Notes: generated by a model from the sequence alone, not told the origin. Shown: positions 7,493 to 15,814, counted from the first letter of the stretch. The stretch is DNA of 25,199 nucleotides from DAIQON01 sp036787835 (GCA_036787835.1 DAIQON010000015.1:1-25199); one strand, 5' to 3'. Numbers and translations are program-made.

Positions 7493-7554
7493 CCTCAAAT
7501 GAACCCAAATATGTATACAGTTTTTAGCCAGGTATTAAATACTTGTTAACTTAA

Positions 7555-9486
7555 TTACAACAAGTTTAAAGGATCAATGTCGTAACTCCAATTTGCCGGT
7601 AATTTTGATATAACATCAGTAAGATGCTTACGGTTAGTTGATTTTACAACGAGCTGCCACTGATATTTGTTCTGAAACTTTTCATGGAAGGCTGGAGTCG
7701 GGCCTTCTATTTGAACACCTAAATTTAAGTGCCCTATTTCTGTCTTTAGCTTGTGTGCTGCTGCCTCAGCATTCTTTGAACTTGACCTTCTACACCAAAG
7801 TTTGAGTAGATGATAATAGGGTGGAAAGTGAAACCTTTCTCTATCTAGGAGTTCGTTTTTGTAGAAATTTTCATAATCCTCAGATATGGCTTGTTTAATT
7901 ATCTGGCTGTCCGGGTTATATGTTTGAATGATAGCCCTACCCTTTATGTGTCCCCTGTTGACACGTCCAATAACTTGCGTTATTAGCTGGAAAGTTCGCT
8001 CTTGAGCAGAGAAATCAGGGAGGTAAAGGCTGGTGTCTGCCTGTATAACCCCTACCGTACTGAGCTTTGGTAAATCCAATCCCTTAGCCAGTAGCTGGGT
8101 GCCGATCAGTATATCAACTGATCCGTTTTTAATCGAATCGTACTGATTGGCCATCGTTTCCTCCTTTAGGTTGTCTGTGTCAAACCTCGCAATCTTGGCT
8201 GTCACGAACAATCTAGAGATTTCATCTACAATGGCTTTAGTGCCAACAGTACGGAAGATTATAGAGTCATTGTCGCAATTAGGACAGATTGAAGGTATCT
8301 TGTCTTCCTTATAGCCACAAGTGTGACATCTTAACTGGTGATGATCTGCATGATAAACCAATGGAAGGTTACAGTTTGGGCATACGGCTTCCCAGCCACA
8401 ATTTTGACAAAGTATAAGTCTTGAGGTGCCTCGTCTGTTTAGGTATAACAGGCTCTGTTCATTGTTATTTAGCGATAGCTTAATCGAGTCCATGAGCCGG
8501 TCGCTTATAAGATGTGATGATGAAAAGTTGGATTTATCCTTTAAATCAACGACAACTACCTCTGGTTTTATCTCGTCTGACTCTTTAGCTAGCTTTGTCA
8601 GCCTAAGAATTTTCTTACTTTTATTCTCAGCCATGAAATAGTCTGCAACACTAGGCGTAGCCGAACCGATTATTAGTTTAGAATTCGTAAGCTTAGATAA
8701 AACTGAGGCTACCCTTGTGGTCTGGTAATGAGGCATTTGCTCTTGTTTATAAGCGGCTTCATGAGCTTCATCTATAACTATTAGGCCCAAGTTTTTTAAC
8801 GGAGAGAAAAGGGCCGACCTTGGACCGATTACAACTAAGGGCTTATCCGATGTTAAACATCGAAGCCAAAGTAGTTGTCGCTGTTTTGATGTTAGCCTCG
8901 AGTGTATTAGTAATGCTCTATCTCCAAACTGAGACTGAAAACTATTAAATAGTTGTGATGTCAGACTAATTTCAGGGGTTAGAATTATTGCTGACTTGCC
9001 AATTTTAAAAGCTGACCTTGTAAGTTCAGTGTATATTCTTGTTTTGCCGCTACCAGTCTTCCCATATAGAAGGTAGGTATCGTTGTCGACACTATCTTCT
9101 ATTACGGATTGTTGCTCCTGAGTAAGCTTTGGCTCTGTCGGCGCCCTTAACGTATCTACCAAGTCATCCCCTGGCCCAATGACCCTAATCTTTGCAGGTA
9201 TGATCTGCTGAGTTACTGATCCGATTGGTGAAGGATAATACTCTAAGATCCATTTTGCTAGCTTAATGATCGCCGTGTTAATTGGGGGCAAGTCATAAAC
9301 CAAGTCGATTTCTTTGGTTTTAAAGCGTGGCTTAGTTGTACTGCCAACTATAAAGCCATCAACAATCAAGCTCTGCAGCTTTACTTGAATCAAAGATCCG
9401 CTCAAAAGTTTGTGCTTGTACGAATATGTTAATGGCGTTTTTGAGTGATAACGATTACTCCTAACCCAAACTAAATAATAAAACAT
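7555..9486 (-). CDS. priA: Primosomal protein N' (replication restart helicase)
   Basis: PriA recognises stalled or broken replication forks and reloads the replisome; it is a 3'-5' superfamily 2 helicase. In 643 residues I see the N-terminal DNA-binding domain, Walker A (YGKTGSGKTRIY), the DEAH box (VIDEAHEAAYKQE), helicase motif III-like GSATPS, and a zinc-binding insert with four Cys pairs (CQNC, CPNC, CHTC, CPNC). Motifs V and VI follow (GTQLLAKGLDLP and TQVIGRVNRG). Length is slightly below E. coli PriA (732). A perfect TATAAT lies six bases before the ATG and there is no Shine-Dalgarno, suggesting a leaderless mRNA. def and fmt follow downstream. Confidence 0.96.
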   Translation of the reverse strand: MFYYLVWVRSNRYHSKTPLTYSYKHKLLSGSLIQVKLQSLIVDGFIVGSTTKPRFKTKEIDLVYDLPPINTAIIKLAKWILEYYPSPIGSVTQQIIPAKIRVIGPGDDLVDTLRAPTEPKLTQEQQSVIEDSVDNDTYLLYGKTGSGKTRIYTELTRSAFKIGKSAIILTPEISLTSQLFNSFQSQFGDRALLIHSRLTSKQRQLLWLRCLTSDKPLVVIGPRSALFSPLKNLGLIVIDEAHEAAYKQEQMPHYQTTRVASVLSKLTNSKLIIGSATPSVADYFMAENKSKKILRLTKLAKESDEIKPEVVVVDLKDKSNFSSSHLISDRLMDSIKLSLNNNEQSLLYLNRRGTSRLILCQNCGWEAVCPNCNLPLVYHADHHQLRCHTCGYKEDKIPSICPNCDNDSIIFRTVGTKAIVDEISRLFVTAKIARFDTDNLKEETMANQYDSIKNGSVDILIGTQLLAKGLDLPKLSTVGVIQADTSLYLPDFSAQERTFQLITQVIGRVNRGHIKGRAIIQTYNPDSQIIKQAISEDYENFYKNELLDRERFHFPPYYHLLKLWCRRSSSKNAEAAAHKLKTEIGHLNLGVQIEGPTPAFHEKFQNKYQWQLVVKSTNRKHLTDVISKLPANWSYDIDPLNLL

Positions 9487-9492
9487 ACCTAC

Positions 9493-9521
9493 ATTATAGG
9501 CCGTTGATCATTAAATATTCA
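9493..9521 (-). promoter_or_regulatory. priA promoter (leaderless type)
   Basis: On the minus strand a perfect -10 TATAAT (9498-9493) is followed by six bases and the priA ATG (9486). At 17-base spacing the -35 would be TGAATA (9521-9516), a weak match. Transcription is predicted to start at the ATG itself. Confidence 0.52.
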
Positions 9522-9604
9522 GATGATTTCATTATTGCTGGCCAGGAAATATATAAAATACTGCAATAAATTGTTTTCATTTTCTGAAAAATATATTAAG
9601 CTAG

Positions 9605-9633
9605 TTGTATTATTTGCACGGGAGCGGTATACT
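9605..9633 (+). promoter_or_regulatory. Promoter of the winged-helix regulator gene
   Basis: TTGTAT (9605-9610), a 17-base spacer and TATACT (9628-9633, 5 of 6). The predicted start near 9640 gives a ~28-base leader before the ATG at 9668. The same TTG could be misread as a start codon in the frame of the gene, but as the -35 it lies upstream of the transcript. Confidence 0.52.
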
Positions 9634-9667
9634 TTATTCACGTTGTCCGAATAACAATGAAGAGATT

Positions 9668-9955
9668 ATGTTAGACATATTTATTACATCGAGGGTAAGA
9701 AGAAAAATCATAGTTATCTATGCTAAGTATCCTGATTTCAAGACACATGTCAGGGGTTTAGCTAAGCTAATTAAAGAAGATGCCGGCAACATACAGCGAG
9801 AATTGAAGCGCTTAGAAAAGGTTGGTTTCCTAGTATCAGAGCGACAGGGGAATACAAAAGTCTACTCGACCAATAAGCAGTTCCCAATCTTTAAAGAATT
9901 ACAGAGTATTGTGTTGAAATCACAACGCACAAACCAAAAACGCGTTACCGGTTAG
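9668..9955 (+). CDS. Small winged-helix DNA-binding protein (ArsR/MarR-like)
   Basis: A 95-residue basic protein made almost entirely of one winged-helix-turn-helix domain. Helices run from SRVRRKIIVIYAKYP through VRGLAKLIKEDAGNIQRELK to RLEKVGFLVSERQGNTKVY, which is the recognition helix plus the beta wing. This resembles ArsR-type regulators or the small HTH proteins common in CPR genomes, but there are no metal-binding Cys, so no inducer can be named. I chose ATG 9668 over an in-frame TTG at 9605 because that TTG falls in the promoter. It stands alone between the divergent priA gene and rpsU; target genes are unknown. Confidence 0.72.
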   Translation: MLDIFITSRVRRKIIVIYAKYPDFKTHVRGLAKLIKEDAGNIQRELKRLEKVGFLVSERQGNTKVYSTNKQFPIFKELQSIVLKSQRTNQKRVTG

Positions 9956-9988
9956 CAATATCTGCAAAAAATATTGAGTAATTTTTTT
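9956..9988 (+). terminator. Weak intrinsic terminator after the winged-helix gene
   Basis: CAATAT (9956-9961) pairs with ATATTG (9971-9976), and a run of seven T follows at 9982-9988. The stem is AT-rich and the T run starts five bases after it, so the call is tentative. Confidence 0.38.
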
Positions 9989-10027
9989 GGGCTTATAGAT
10001 AAATACTCTAAGTTAGACTTAATAGTG

Positions 10028-10056
10028 TTGCATTAATTACCTCTGTAAGGTAAAAT
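10028..10056 (+). promoter_or_regulatory. Promoter of the rpsU-yqeY-adk-map operon
   Basis: TTGCAT (10028-10033), exactly 17 bases, then TAAAAT (10051-10056). The rpsU ATG is nine bases after the -10, so the leader would be 0-4 bases, leaving no room for a Shine-Dalgarno. Confidence 0.7.
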
Positions 10057-10065
10057 AGTTTCCTG

Positions 10066-10284
10066 ATGATACAAGTTACAAGGAAAGATTCAAAAGAGTC
10101 CTTAGAAAACCTTCTAAGGAGGTTTAATCGTAAGGTCCAACAGTCTGGTGCTATTGCAGTTGTTAAGTCTAACCAATTCTTTGAAAAACCGATCTCTAAG
10201 AGAGACCGACGTACCAAAGCTATAATTAGACAGCAACGAAAAGCAGCTAAGATTAATAAGATCAAATTAGGACAACGATACTAG
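10066..10284 (+). CDS. rpsU: 30S ribosomal protein S21
   Basis: S21 is a small, very basic protein of the 30S platform near the mRNA exit channel. The 72-residue sequence fits: VTRKDSKESLENLLRRFNRK in the first half, then RDRRTKAIIRQQRKAAK, helical and Arg/Lys-rich. It is the first gene of a tight operon: yqeY begins three bases after its stop, an order (rpsU-yqeY) also known in Firmicutes. The promoter places transcription start at or just before the ATG. That is notable because S21 itself acts near the 3' end of 16S rRNA, where Shine-Dalgarno pairing happens. Confidence 0.95.
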   Translation: MIQVTRKDSKESLENLLRRFNRKVQQSGAIAVVKSNQFFEKPISKRDRRTKAIIRQQRKAAKINKIKLGQRY

Positions 10285-10287
10285 AAG

Positions 10288-10728
10288 ATGATCGAGCAAC
10301 AGATCGAGCAGGATATAAAGACTGCTATGCTGGCCCGAGATACTCTAAGACTGGAAACACTCAGGGGTCTTAAGAGTGTTTTTCTTTATGCTAAGGTTGC
10401 CTCCGGCGAAAGGGGCAAACCACTAAGTGATGAACAGGCTATGGCGTTTATTAGTAAAGAAGCAAAAAAAAGGCAAGAAAGTGCCGATTTATACCTAAGC
10501 GGCGGCGATAAAGACCGTGCTGACAAAGAACTGAGTGAAAAAGCAATACTCGAAGCATATTTACCGGAGAAGCTTACTAGTGAAGAACTAGCCAAAATAG
10601 TTGATGAGGTAATTGCAGCTAGTGAAGATAATAATTTGGGAGCAATAATTGGCCAGGTTAAGTCACGAACTTCGGGAGCCGCCGACGGAGCAGAAATAGC
10701 CAAGTTGGTTAAGGAGAAGCTTACCTAA
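10288..10728 (+). CDS. yqeY: GatB/YqeY-domain protein
   Basis: The 146-residue protein matches the YqeY family, related to the C-terminal tail domain of GatB (amidotransferase). An N-terminal helical part has MLARDTLRLETLRGLKSVFL and SKEAKKRQESADLY, and a C-terminal part has LEAYLPEKLTSEELAKIV and LGAIIGQVKSRTSGAADGAEI. GatB tail domains contact tRNA; the role of free YqeY is not settled. It is the second gene of the operon, three bases after rpsU and one base before adk, so translation is likely coupled. Confidence 0.9.
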   Translation: MIEQQIEQDIKTAMLARDTLRLETLRGLKSVFLYAKVASGERGKPLSDEQAMAFISKEAKKRQESADLYLSGGDKDRADKELSEKAILEAYLPEKLTSEELAKIVDEVIAASEDNNLGAIIGQVKSRTSGAADGAEIAKLVKEKLT

Positions 10729-10729
10729 A

Positions 10730-11272
10730 ATGATTATCTTAATGGGCGTTGCTGGTTCTGGAAAGAGCATGCAGGGGCGTTTATTCGCCGATGAACTAGG
10801 TTATGCCTGGATTTCTACTGGCGAACTATTCCGTGCTCTAGTTACTGGAGAGAGACGTAAGCAAATGCTAGCCGGGAAACTATTGAGCGATGGAGAGGTT
10901 ATTAATTTAGTCGATTTAACTTTTAGTAGAATGAATTTAGCTCAGGAATTAGTTTTGGATGGCTTCCCTCGAACAGAAGCACAGGCAGAATGGTTGATGA
11001 AGCAAATAAGTAGCGATAGACTTAAGTTGACTGCCATATTTAATCTTACAGCCTCAAAAGAGGTCGTTAAAGATAGATTACTGGCGAGAGGGCGGCGAGA
11101 TGACACCGAGGTGGTTATCAACGAGCGCTTTAAAGAGTATGAATCTAAGACGTTACCTATGATCAACTACTTTAAGCAACAGGGTGTAACAGTTTACGAT
11201 ATTGACGCCGACCAGACACCTTCTCAAGTGAATGAGTCAATGCTTAAACTTATTGCCAGTCAAAATAGCTAA
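10730..11272 (+). CDS. adk: Adenylate kinase
   Basis: It converts ATP and AMP to two ADP. The 180-residue protein has the P-loop GVAGSGKSMQG (usually GxPGxGKGTQ, here slightly altered), the AMP-site region STGELFRA, DGFPRT, and a short LID with ARGRRDDTEVVINERF carrying the phosphate-contacting Arg. There are no LID zinc cysteines, and the length fits the short form. The altered P-loop (SMQ for GTQ) is unusual, but all other motifs fit Adk better than other nucleoside monophosphate kinases. It starts one base after the yqeY stop. Confidence 0.9.
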   Translation: MIILMGVAGSGKSMQGRLFADELGYAWISTGELFRALVTGERRKQMLAGKLLSDGEVINLVDLTFSRMNLAQELVLDGFPRTEAQAEWLMKQISSDRLKLTAIFNLTASKEVVKDRLLARGRRDDTEVVINERFKEYESKTLPMINYFKQQGVTVYDIDADQTPSQVNESMLKLIASQNS

Positions 11273-11288
11273 CTAGACAGGGGTTATC

Positions 11289-12056
11289 ATGACAACTAAA
11301 CCGAAGACAAAGTCTGAAATCAGGGCAATGAGACAAGCTGGCAAAATCCTAGCCGATGTTTTACAAACATTGATTGATTACGCTGAGGTCGGCATGTCTA
11401 CAAAAGACTTGGCCGATAAAGCCGCAACCGAGCTTAAACTTCTAGGTGGTCAACCTAGTTTCCTTGGCTATCAAGGCTTTCCGGATGTACTATGCGTGTC
11501 TGTTAATGATGAAATAGTGCATGGTATACCAAGCCGTGATCATATTATTAATGATGGTGATCTAGTTGGCCTAGATTTTGGTGTAACTTATGACGGTATG
11601 ATCACTGACGCGGCAAGAAGCCTAATAGTTGGTAAGCCAAAGCAGCGCAGACACATTGAATTAGTTGAACGAACGGAGCAAGCACTGATGGCCGGTATAT
11701 CGGTGATAAAAGATCAGGTCAGAACCGGTGACATCGGTGCTGCAGTTCAATCTGTACTAGATAAATATCGTTATGGCATTGTTAAGGATCTTGTCGGGCA
11801 TGGAGTTGGTCACGATCTGCACGAAGACCCAAATATTCCAAATTATGGTCGGGCTAACACCGGCCCATGGCTATCTAGTAACATGACAATTGCGATAGAA
11901 CCTATGTCTACCCTGGGAACAGATAGGGTTAAGATAGCCGATGACAACTGGACTGTACTTACGGCAGACGGTAGCTGGTCGGCACACTTCGAGCACACAG
12001 TTCTTATAACTAATGATGGCTTTGAGATACTTACTCAGTACCCAAACAAAAGATAG
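11289..12056 (+). CDS. map: Methionine aminopeptidase, type I
   Basis: It removes the initiator Met from new proteins after deformylation. In 255 residues the five metal ligands of the pita-bread fold are all visible: Asp in LDFGVTYDG, Asp in ITDAARSL, His in GHGVGHDLHE, Glu in IAIEPMST and Glu in HFEHTVLI. SEIRAMRQAGKILADVL is the typical type I start; there is no N-terminal zinc finger or SH3-binding extension. AGGGG lies before the ATG. adk ends 16 bases upstream; adk-map is a common bacterial gene pair. It is the last gene of the operon; ftsA has its own promoter. Confidence 0.96.
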   Translation: MTTKPKTKSEIRAMRQAGKILADVLQTLIDYAEVGMSTKDLADKAATELKLLGGQPSFLGYQGFPDVLCVSVNDEIVHGIPSRDHIINDGDLVGLDFGVTYDGMITDAARSLIVGKPKQRRHIELVERTEQALMAGISVIKDQVRTGDIGAAVQSVLDKYRYGIVKDLVGHGVGHDLHEDPNIPNYGRANTGPWLSSNMTIAIEPMSTLGTDRVKIADDNWTVLTADGSWSAHFEHTVLITNDGFEILTQYPNKR

Positions 12057-12085
12057 ACAATAGAGTAAAATAGTTCTATGTTAAC

Positions 12086-12115
12086 TTGCCACAACAGAAG
12101 CGGAAGCGTTATACT
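12086..12115 (+). promoter_or_regulatory. ftsA promoter
   Basis: TTGCCA (12086-12091, 5 of 6), an 18-base spacer and TATACT (12110-12115, 5 of 6). The ftsA ATG (12125) is nine bases after the -10. A second -10-like TAAAAT (12066-12071) lies upstream with a weak -35 and would start transcription at an out-of-frame ATG (12078). Confidence 0.55.
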
Positions 12116-12124
12116 ACTCCTAAC

Positions 12125-13345
12125 ATGAAGCCCGAACATTTCGTCGGCCTAGATATCGGCACTAGCACCGTGCGCTGCGTTGTTGGTATGTTCGATCCAA
12201 ACGGTAGTAATATGCCGTCTATTATTGGTCACGGAAGTGCACCAAACCAGGGCATGCGTCGAGGTACCGTCGTTCACGTTGAAGAGGTTAGTGATTCAAT
12301 AATTCAGGCCGTAACTGAGGCGGAGCGAATTGCTGGCATCCCCATTAAGCGAGCCACGGTAAATGTCAATGGTGCACATGTTGAAGGTATTAACTCCCAG
12401 GGTGTAATAGCAATTAGTGCAGCTAACCGAGAGATCACAAGTGAGGACCGTCTAAGGGTAGAAGAAGCAGCAACAATAGTTAGCTTGCCCCAAAATAGAG
12501 AGATAGTTCAATTTTTTGCAAAAAACTACAGTCTTGACGGACAACGAAACATAAAGGATCCAGTTGGTATGCACGGCGTAAGACTTGAAGTTGATGCCCA
12601 TATTGTAACCGCCTCAACACCCAACCTTAGAAATCTAGATATGGCCCTTGAAAAAGCTGAAGTTGCCGCTTCACATCATACGGTTTCTAGTCTGGCCGCT
12701 GCTGAAGCGGTACTTACCAGACCCCAAAAGGAAGCCGGAACCGCACTTCTCGACATTGGGGCTGGCACAACAAACTTGATTATTTTTGAAGACGGAGAAG
12801 TCCAACATGTTGCAGTTATCCCAATTGGCGGACAACACATAACAAATGACCTAGCCATAGGGCTCAAAACAGATCTAGATGTGGCTGAGACAGTAAAGTT
12901 GAAGCATGCTGACTTACGACCGGGCGCTAAAAAGACTAATGTATCAATAAAGATAAATAGTGATGTTGAGAATTTTAATGCAGAAGATATCAGCATGATT
13001 ATCGAAGCAAGAGTAGAAGAATTGCTGGACTTTGTTCAAAAAGAGCTACATAAAATTAAGCGTGTGCGTAAGCTCCCTGGCGGAATCGTGTTAACGGGCG
13101 GAACTTCTAAGCTCCCTGGCATCGCAGAGTTTACTAGGCAAAAACTACAACTAGCTTCACGTATTTCCAAGTTAGAGAATATCGGTGGCTTAGTAGATAC
13201 AGTTGAAGATCAAAGCTTTACTGTAGTCGTTGGTTTGATGTTACTTGATATGCTACTGCTGCCAGCTCTACCACCAACAAGAGCATCGGCGAGTCAGAGC
13301 GCTAAAGGATTTTTAAGCTCGCTAATTAATCGAATAAAGAATTAG
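12125..13345 (+). CDS. ftsA: Cell division protein FtsA
   Basis: FtsA is the actin-like ATPase that tethers FtsZ to the membrane. The ATPase fold shows in VGLDIGTSTVRCVVG (phosphate 1), ALLDIGAGTTNLIIF (phosphate 2) and GGIVLTGGTSKLPG (adenosine motif). The SHS2/1C domain lies between them (GTVVHVEEVSDSIIQAV). The C-terminal KGFLSSLINRIKN is a likely amphipathic membrane-targeting helix. I begin at ATG 12125, which gives the usual short lead before the GLDIGT motif (406 residues). An in-frame TTG at 12086 would add 13 residues, but it coincides with the -35 box. ftsZ follows 207 bases later with its own promoter. Confidence 0.93.
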   Translation: MKPEHFVGLDIGTSTVRCVVGMFDPNGSNMPSIIGHGSAPNQGMRRGTVVHVEEVSDSIIQAVTEAERIAGIPIKRATVNVNGAHVEGINSQGVIAISAANREITSEDRLRVEEAATIVSLPQNREIVQFFAKNYSLDGQRNIKDPVGMHGVRLEVDAHIVTASTPNLRNLDMALEKAEVAASHHTVSSLAAAEAVLTRPQKEAGTALLDIGAGTTNLIIFEDGEVQHVAVIPIGGQHITNDLAIGLKTDLDVAETVKLKHADLRPGAKKTNVSIKINSDVENFNAEDISMIIEARVEELLDFVQKELHKIKRVRKLPGGIVLTGGTSKLPGIAEFTRQKLQLASRISKLENIGGLVDTVEDQSFTVVVGLMLLDMLLLPALPPTRASASQSAKGFLSSLINRIKN

Positions 13346-13371
13346 TTACAACTGAAAAGAAGCACATTTTG

Positions 13372-13386
13372 CCATGCCGGGCATGG
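13372..13386 (+). other. Small hairpin between ftsA and ftsZ
   Basis: CCATGC (13372-13377) and GCATGG (13381-13386) pair perfectly around CGG. No T run follows, so it is a poor terminator; it may be a processing stem or a protein site. Confidence 0.3.
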
Positions 13387-13492
13387 ATTATGAAAGGGCG
13401 TCACTAATTGTCAAAATATCCCTGGCTCAATCTATAAAACAATATATTTATACTGTAAATTAATAAACTTAGTCAGCAAGATATCACAAGTT

Positions 13493-13520
13493 TTGCTTTA
13501 GGCCGTCAATGGGTTATACT
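13493..13520 (+). promoter_or_regulatory. ftsZ promoter
   Basis: TTGCTT (13493-13498), a 16-base spacer and TATACT (13515-13520). The predicted start near 13527 gives a ~26-base leader that contains the Shine-Dalgarno AGGAGAGGGA before ATG 13553. Confidence 0.52.
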
Positions 13521-13552
13521 ACTTCTATAAAATGTTCTAGGAGAGGGAGAAG

Positions 13553-14869
13553 ATGTCACAAGTTGTAGAGCCTGCTATCGAAACTTTCGCGCAAATTAAG
13601 GTTATTGGTGTTGGTGGAGCCGGAGGTGCTGCGATTAACCGTATGGTTGAAGCGGGAATCCAGGGAGTTGATTTTATTGCAATAAATACCGATGCTCAAG
13701 CACTTCATCATTCTAAGGCGCACCACAAGATACATATCGGCAAGGACACCACCCGTGGTCTCGGTGCCGGTGCCGACCCAGATGTTGGCCAGAAGGCGGC
13801 TGAAGAGTCCAAAGATGTTATTCGTGAATCCATTGAAGGTGCTGATATGGTCTTTGTAACTCTAGGAGCTGGCGGCGGTACAGGTAGTGGAGCTGGACAT
13901 ATTGTTGCTCAGATTGCCAGGGATTTAGATATTCTCGTTGTAGGTTTTGCAACAAAACCATTTGCATTTGAGGGTGAACGACGACGTAAGAATGCCGATA
14001 TAGCGATCGATAGACTTAGAGGCTCTGTTGATACTTTGATTATCATACCCAACGATAGACTTCTACAAACCATAGATCGTCAAACTCCATTGATGGAAGC
14101 CTTTAAGGTCGCAGATGATGTCTTGAGACAGGGTGTTCAGGGTATTTCTGATCTTATCACTGTACACGGCCTAATTAATCTGGACTTTGCTGATGTTAGA
14201 GCAGTAATGAGTAATGCCGGCACTGCACTTATGGGTATTGGTCGTGCAAGCGGTGAAGATCGTGCTGTTGCTGCAGCTCAACAAGCAATTGAGTCACCAC
14301 TGCTTGAGGTATCTATTGACGGAGCCAGGGGCATTCTATTTAACGTTATTGGTGGCAATGATCTAGCCATGCATGAGATTAATACAGCCGCCGAGACAAT
14401 TACGTCAGCTGCTGATCCAGATGCCAACATTATATTTGGAGCAACAATTAACCCAGATCTAGATGGCGAAATGATTGTAACGGTTGTTGCCACGGGCTTT
14501 GATGCTTCATATTTTGCCAAGACTGCCGGTGAAAAACCTAAAGCCAGTATAAGTTCTAGCCTTACTTCACTTAATGACGCTCAAGATGAGAATACTATAG
14601 CCGACATTGACATGAACCTTGATGACAACGAAGGAATAGATAAAGACTTTACTAAAGATTCAAAAATTCCAAATATCTGGTCAATAGATGAAGAAGAACA
14701 AGACCAAGAAGCGAACAAGGATGATAATAAAGACTCTGACGAAGATGATCACAAGGGTAAGGTAGTAACTACATCCATGGAAGAAGACTTAGAGAAGCCA
14801 TCATTTCTACGACGACTCGCAAAACGTCGAAAAGAAGAAGATTCTTCAAACGAATCAGACCAAAAATAG
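13553..14869 (+). CDS. ftsZ: Cell division protein FtsZ
   Basis: FtsZ is the tubulin-like GTPase that forms the division ring. The GTP-binding domain shows VIGVGGAGGAAINRM, INTDAQAL, the tubulin signature GAGGGTGSGAG and NDRLL. The catalytic T7 loop is GLINLDFADVRAVM. After the globular part (about residue 325) comes a ~90-residue linker rich in Asp, Glu and Asn. It ends in KPSFLRRLAKRRKEE, a good match to the conserved C-terminal peptide that binds FtsA, followed by a short charged tail. Length (438) is normal. It stands directly downstream of ftsA, as in many bacteria, with a good Shine-Dalgarno and its own promoter. Confidence 0.98.
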   Translation: MSQVVEPAIETFAQIKVIGVGGAGGAAINRMVEAGIQGVDFIAINTDAQALHHSKAHHKIHIGKDTTRGLGAGADPDVGQKAAEESKDVIRESIEGADMVFVTLGAGGGTGSGAGHIVAQIARDLDILVVGFATKPFAFEGERRRKNADIAIDRLRGSVDTLIIIPNDRLLQTIDRQTPLMEAFKVADDVLRQGVQGISDLITVHGLINLDFADVRAVMSNAGTALMGIGRASGEDRAVAAAQQAIESPLLEVSIDGARGILFNVIGGNDLAMHEINTAAETITSAADPDANIIFGATINPDLDGEMIVTVVATGFDASYFAKTAGEKPKASISSSLTSLNDAQDENTIADIDMNLDDNEGIDKDFTKDSKIPNIWSIDEEEQDQEANKDDNKDSDEDDHKGKVVTTSMEEDLEKPSFLRRLAKRRKEEDSSNESDQK

Positions 14870-15246
14870 CATTGTTTTTAGTCAACAATCGATAAAATAG
14901 TAATAATTGGTTGATATTTACACTTAACTGAGTATAAATTTCTTATCCTAAATCACCACTTCTTATCTGTTAATTAGAAAATGTATTGTCGGTTACTCTA
15001 TATTAACGTATTAAAAAATACACCAAAAATCTTATTGCCAAACGCTACAGCTAGAGTTATATTAAGTTCACTAAGCACTACATGTAGCACTTTTACGGTG
15101 AATACAAAAAGGTGCAAGAGTCGCACTTTAAATTAAAAATCTTCTAAAAATAATCAACAATATTGATGTCTGGCGGTAAACATATTCTATGGTTTCAGCT
15201 AATTTCAATATTAATCGATTACTTTTAGATATAAGGAGGTGCTCGA
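14870..15246 (+). other. 377-base AT-rich non-coding region upstream of nrdR
   Basis: I see no credible gene here. ATTGTT/AACAAT near its start is a weak hairpin after ftsZ. At 15108-15129 AAAG(G)TGC pairs with GCACTTT (one bulged G) around AAGAGTC; read on the minus strand it is followed by a T run. Just upstream GCACTACATGTAGCACT contains the 10-base palindrome CTACATGTAG and a directly repeated GCACT. The nrdR Shine-Dalgarno AAGGAGGTG closes the region. No convincing -35/-10 pair was found. Confidence 0.5.
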
Positions 15247-15714
15247 ATGAAATGCAATCAGTGCCAAAAGGATGACATTAAAGTCATTGAATCGCGCGAT
15301 GTGGCAGATGATCAGGCAATTCGTCGACGCCGGATGTGTGTAAATTGTGGTTATCGTTTCACCACCTACGAAAGAGTTGAACGTCCCCAGCTTATAGTTA
15401 TTAAGCATGGTGGTCGCAGAGAGCTATTCGATAGAGCAAAGCTCCTAGGTGGAGTGTACCGAGCTTGTGAGAAGACCTCGGTAACGAGCTTACAGCTCGA
15501 GAAGATGGTTAACGATATAGAGCAAGAATTATACGCTTGCGGGGACCAAGAGGTGAGTTCATCAAAGATCGGTGAACTTATTATGGAGAGGCTCCCCGAA
15601 CTTAGCGAAGTAGCATATGTTCGCTTCGCCAGTGTTTATCGAAGATTTAAAGATATAGCTGGCTTTGAGCAGGAACTATCACATATACGTCGTCAGCAGA
15701 GCGTCAAGAGTTAG
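15247..15714 (+). CDS. nrdR: Transcriptional repressor NrdR
   Basis: NrdR is an ATP/dATP-sensing repressor of ribonucleotide reductase genes. The 155 residues show the N-terminal zinc ribbon (MKCNQC with CVNCGYRFTTYER) followed by the ATP-cone (about residues 48-138: LIVIKHGGRRELFDRAKLLG through YVRFASVYRRFKDI). Length is typical. The Shine-Dalgarno AAGGAGGTG is strong. It lies directly upstream of nrdJ in the same direction, which makes nrdJ its obvious target. A possible NrdR-box-like sequence at 15886-15901 is discussed in the findings. Confidence 0.96.
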   Translation: MKCNQCQKDDIKVIESRDVADDQAIRRRRMCVNCGYRFTTYERVERPQLIVIKHGGRRELFDRAKLLGGVYRACEKTSVTSLQLEKMVNDIEQELYACGDQEVSSSKIGELIMERLPELSEVAYVRFASVYRRFKDIAGFEQELSHIRRQQSVKS

Positions 15715-15759
15715 CTAATTAGTTTCAGGGAGTTAATAATTGGCTATTAAGATAAACTT

Positions 15760-15814
15760 TTGACGGTTCTCTCTGGTATCTAATTCATAAAATAATTAGA
15801 TGTCGTAGAGAGCT
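15760..15814 (+). promoter_or_regulatory. Inverted repeat overlapping a possible nrdJ promoter
   Basis: TTGACG (15760-15765) resembles a -35; -10 candidates 15-18 bases on (TAATTC or TTCATA) are poor. Within this stretch ATCTAATT (15778-15785) pairs perfectly with AATTAGAT (15794-15801), and outside it CTCTCT (15769-15774) pairs with AGAGAG (15807-15812). If the promoter is real, the repeat covers the -10 and acts as DNA (operator); if transcription starts upstream, it is an RNA stem. Confidence 0.42.

Noticed and set aside
9605..9667. In-frame TTG extension of the winged-helix gene
   Set aside because: The TTG coincides with a good -35 box and the following bases contain TATACT at the right spacing, so this stretch is promoter. 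The ATG at 9668 is the better start.
12086..12124. TTG start of ftsA giving 13 extra residues
   Set aside because: The TTG is part of a -35 box (TTGCCA), the extra residues are atypical for FtsA, and ATG 12125 gives the usual N-terminus.
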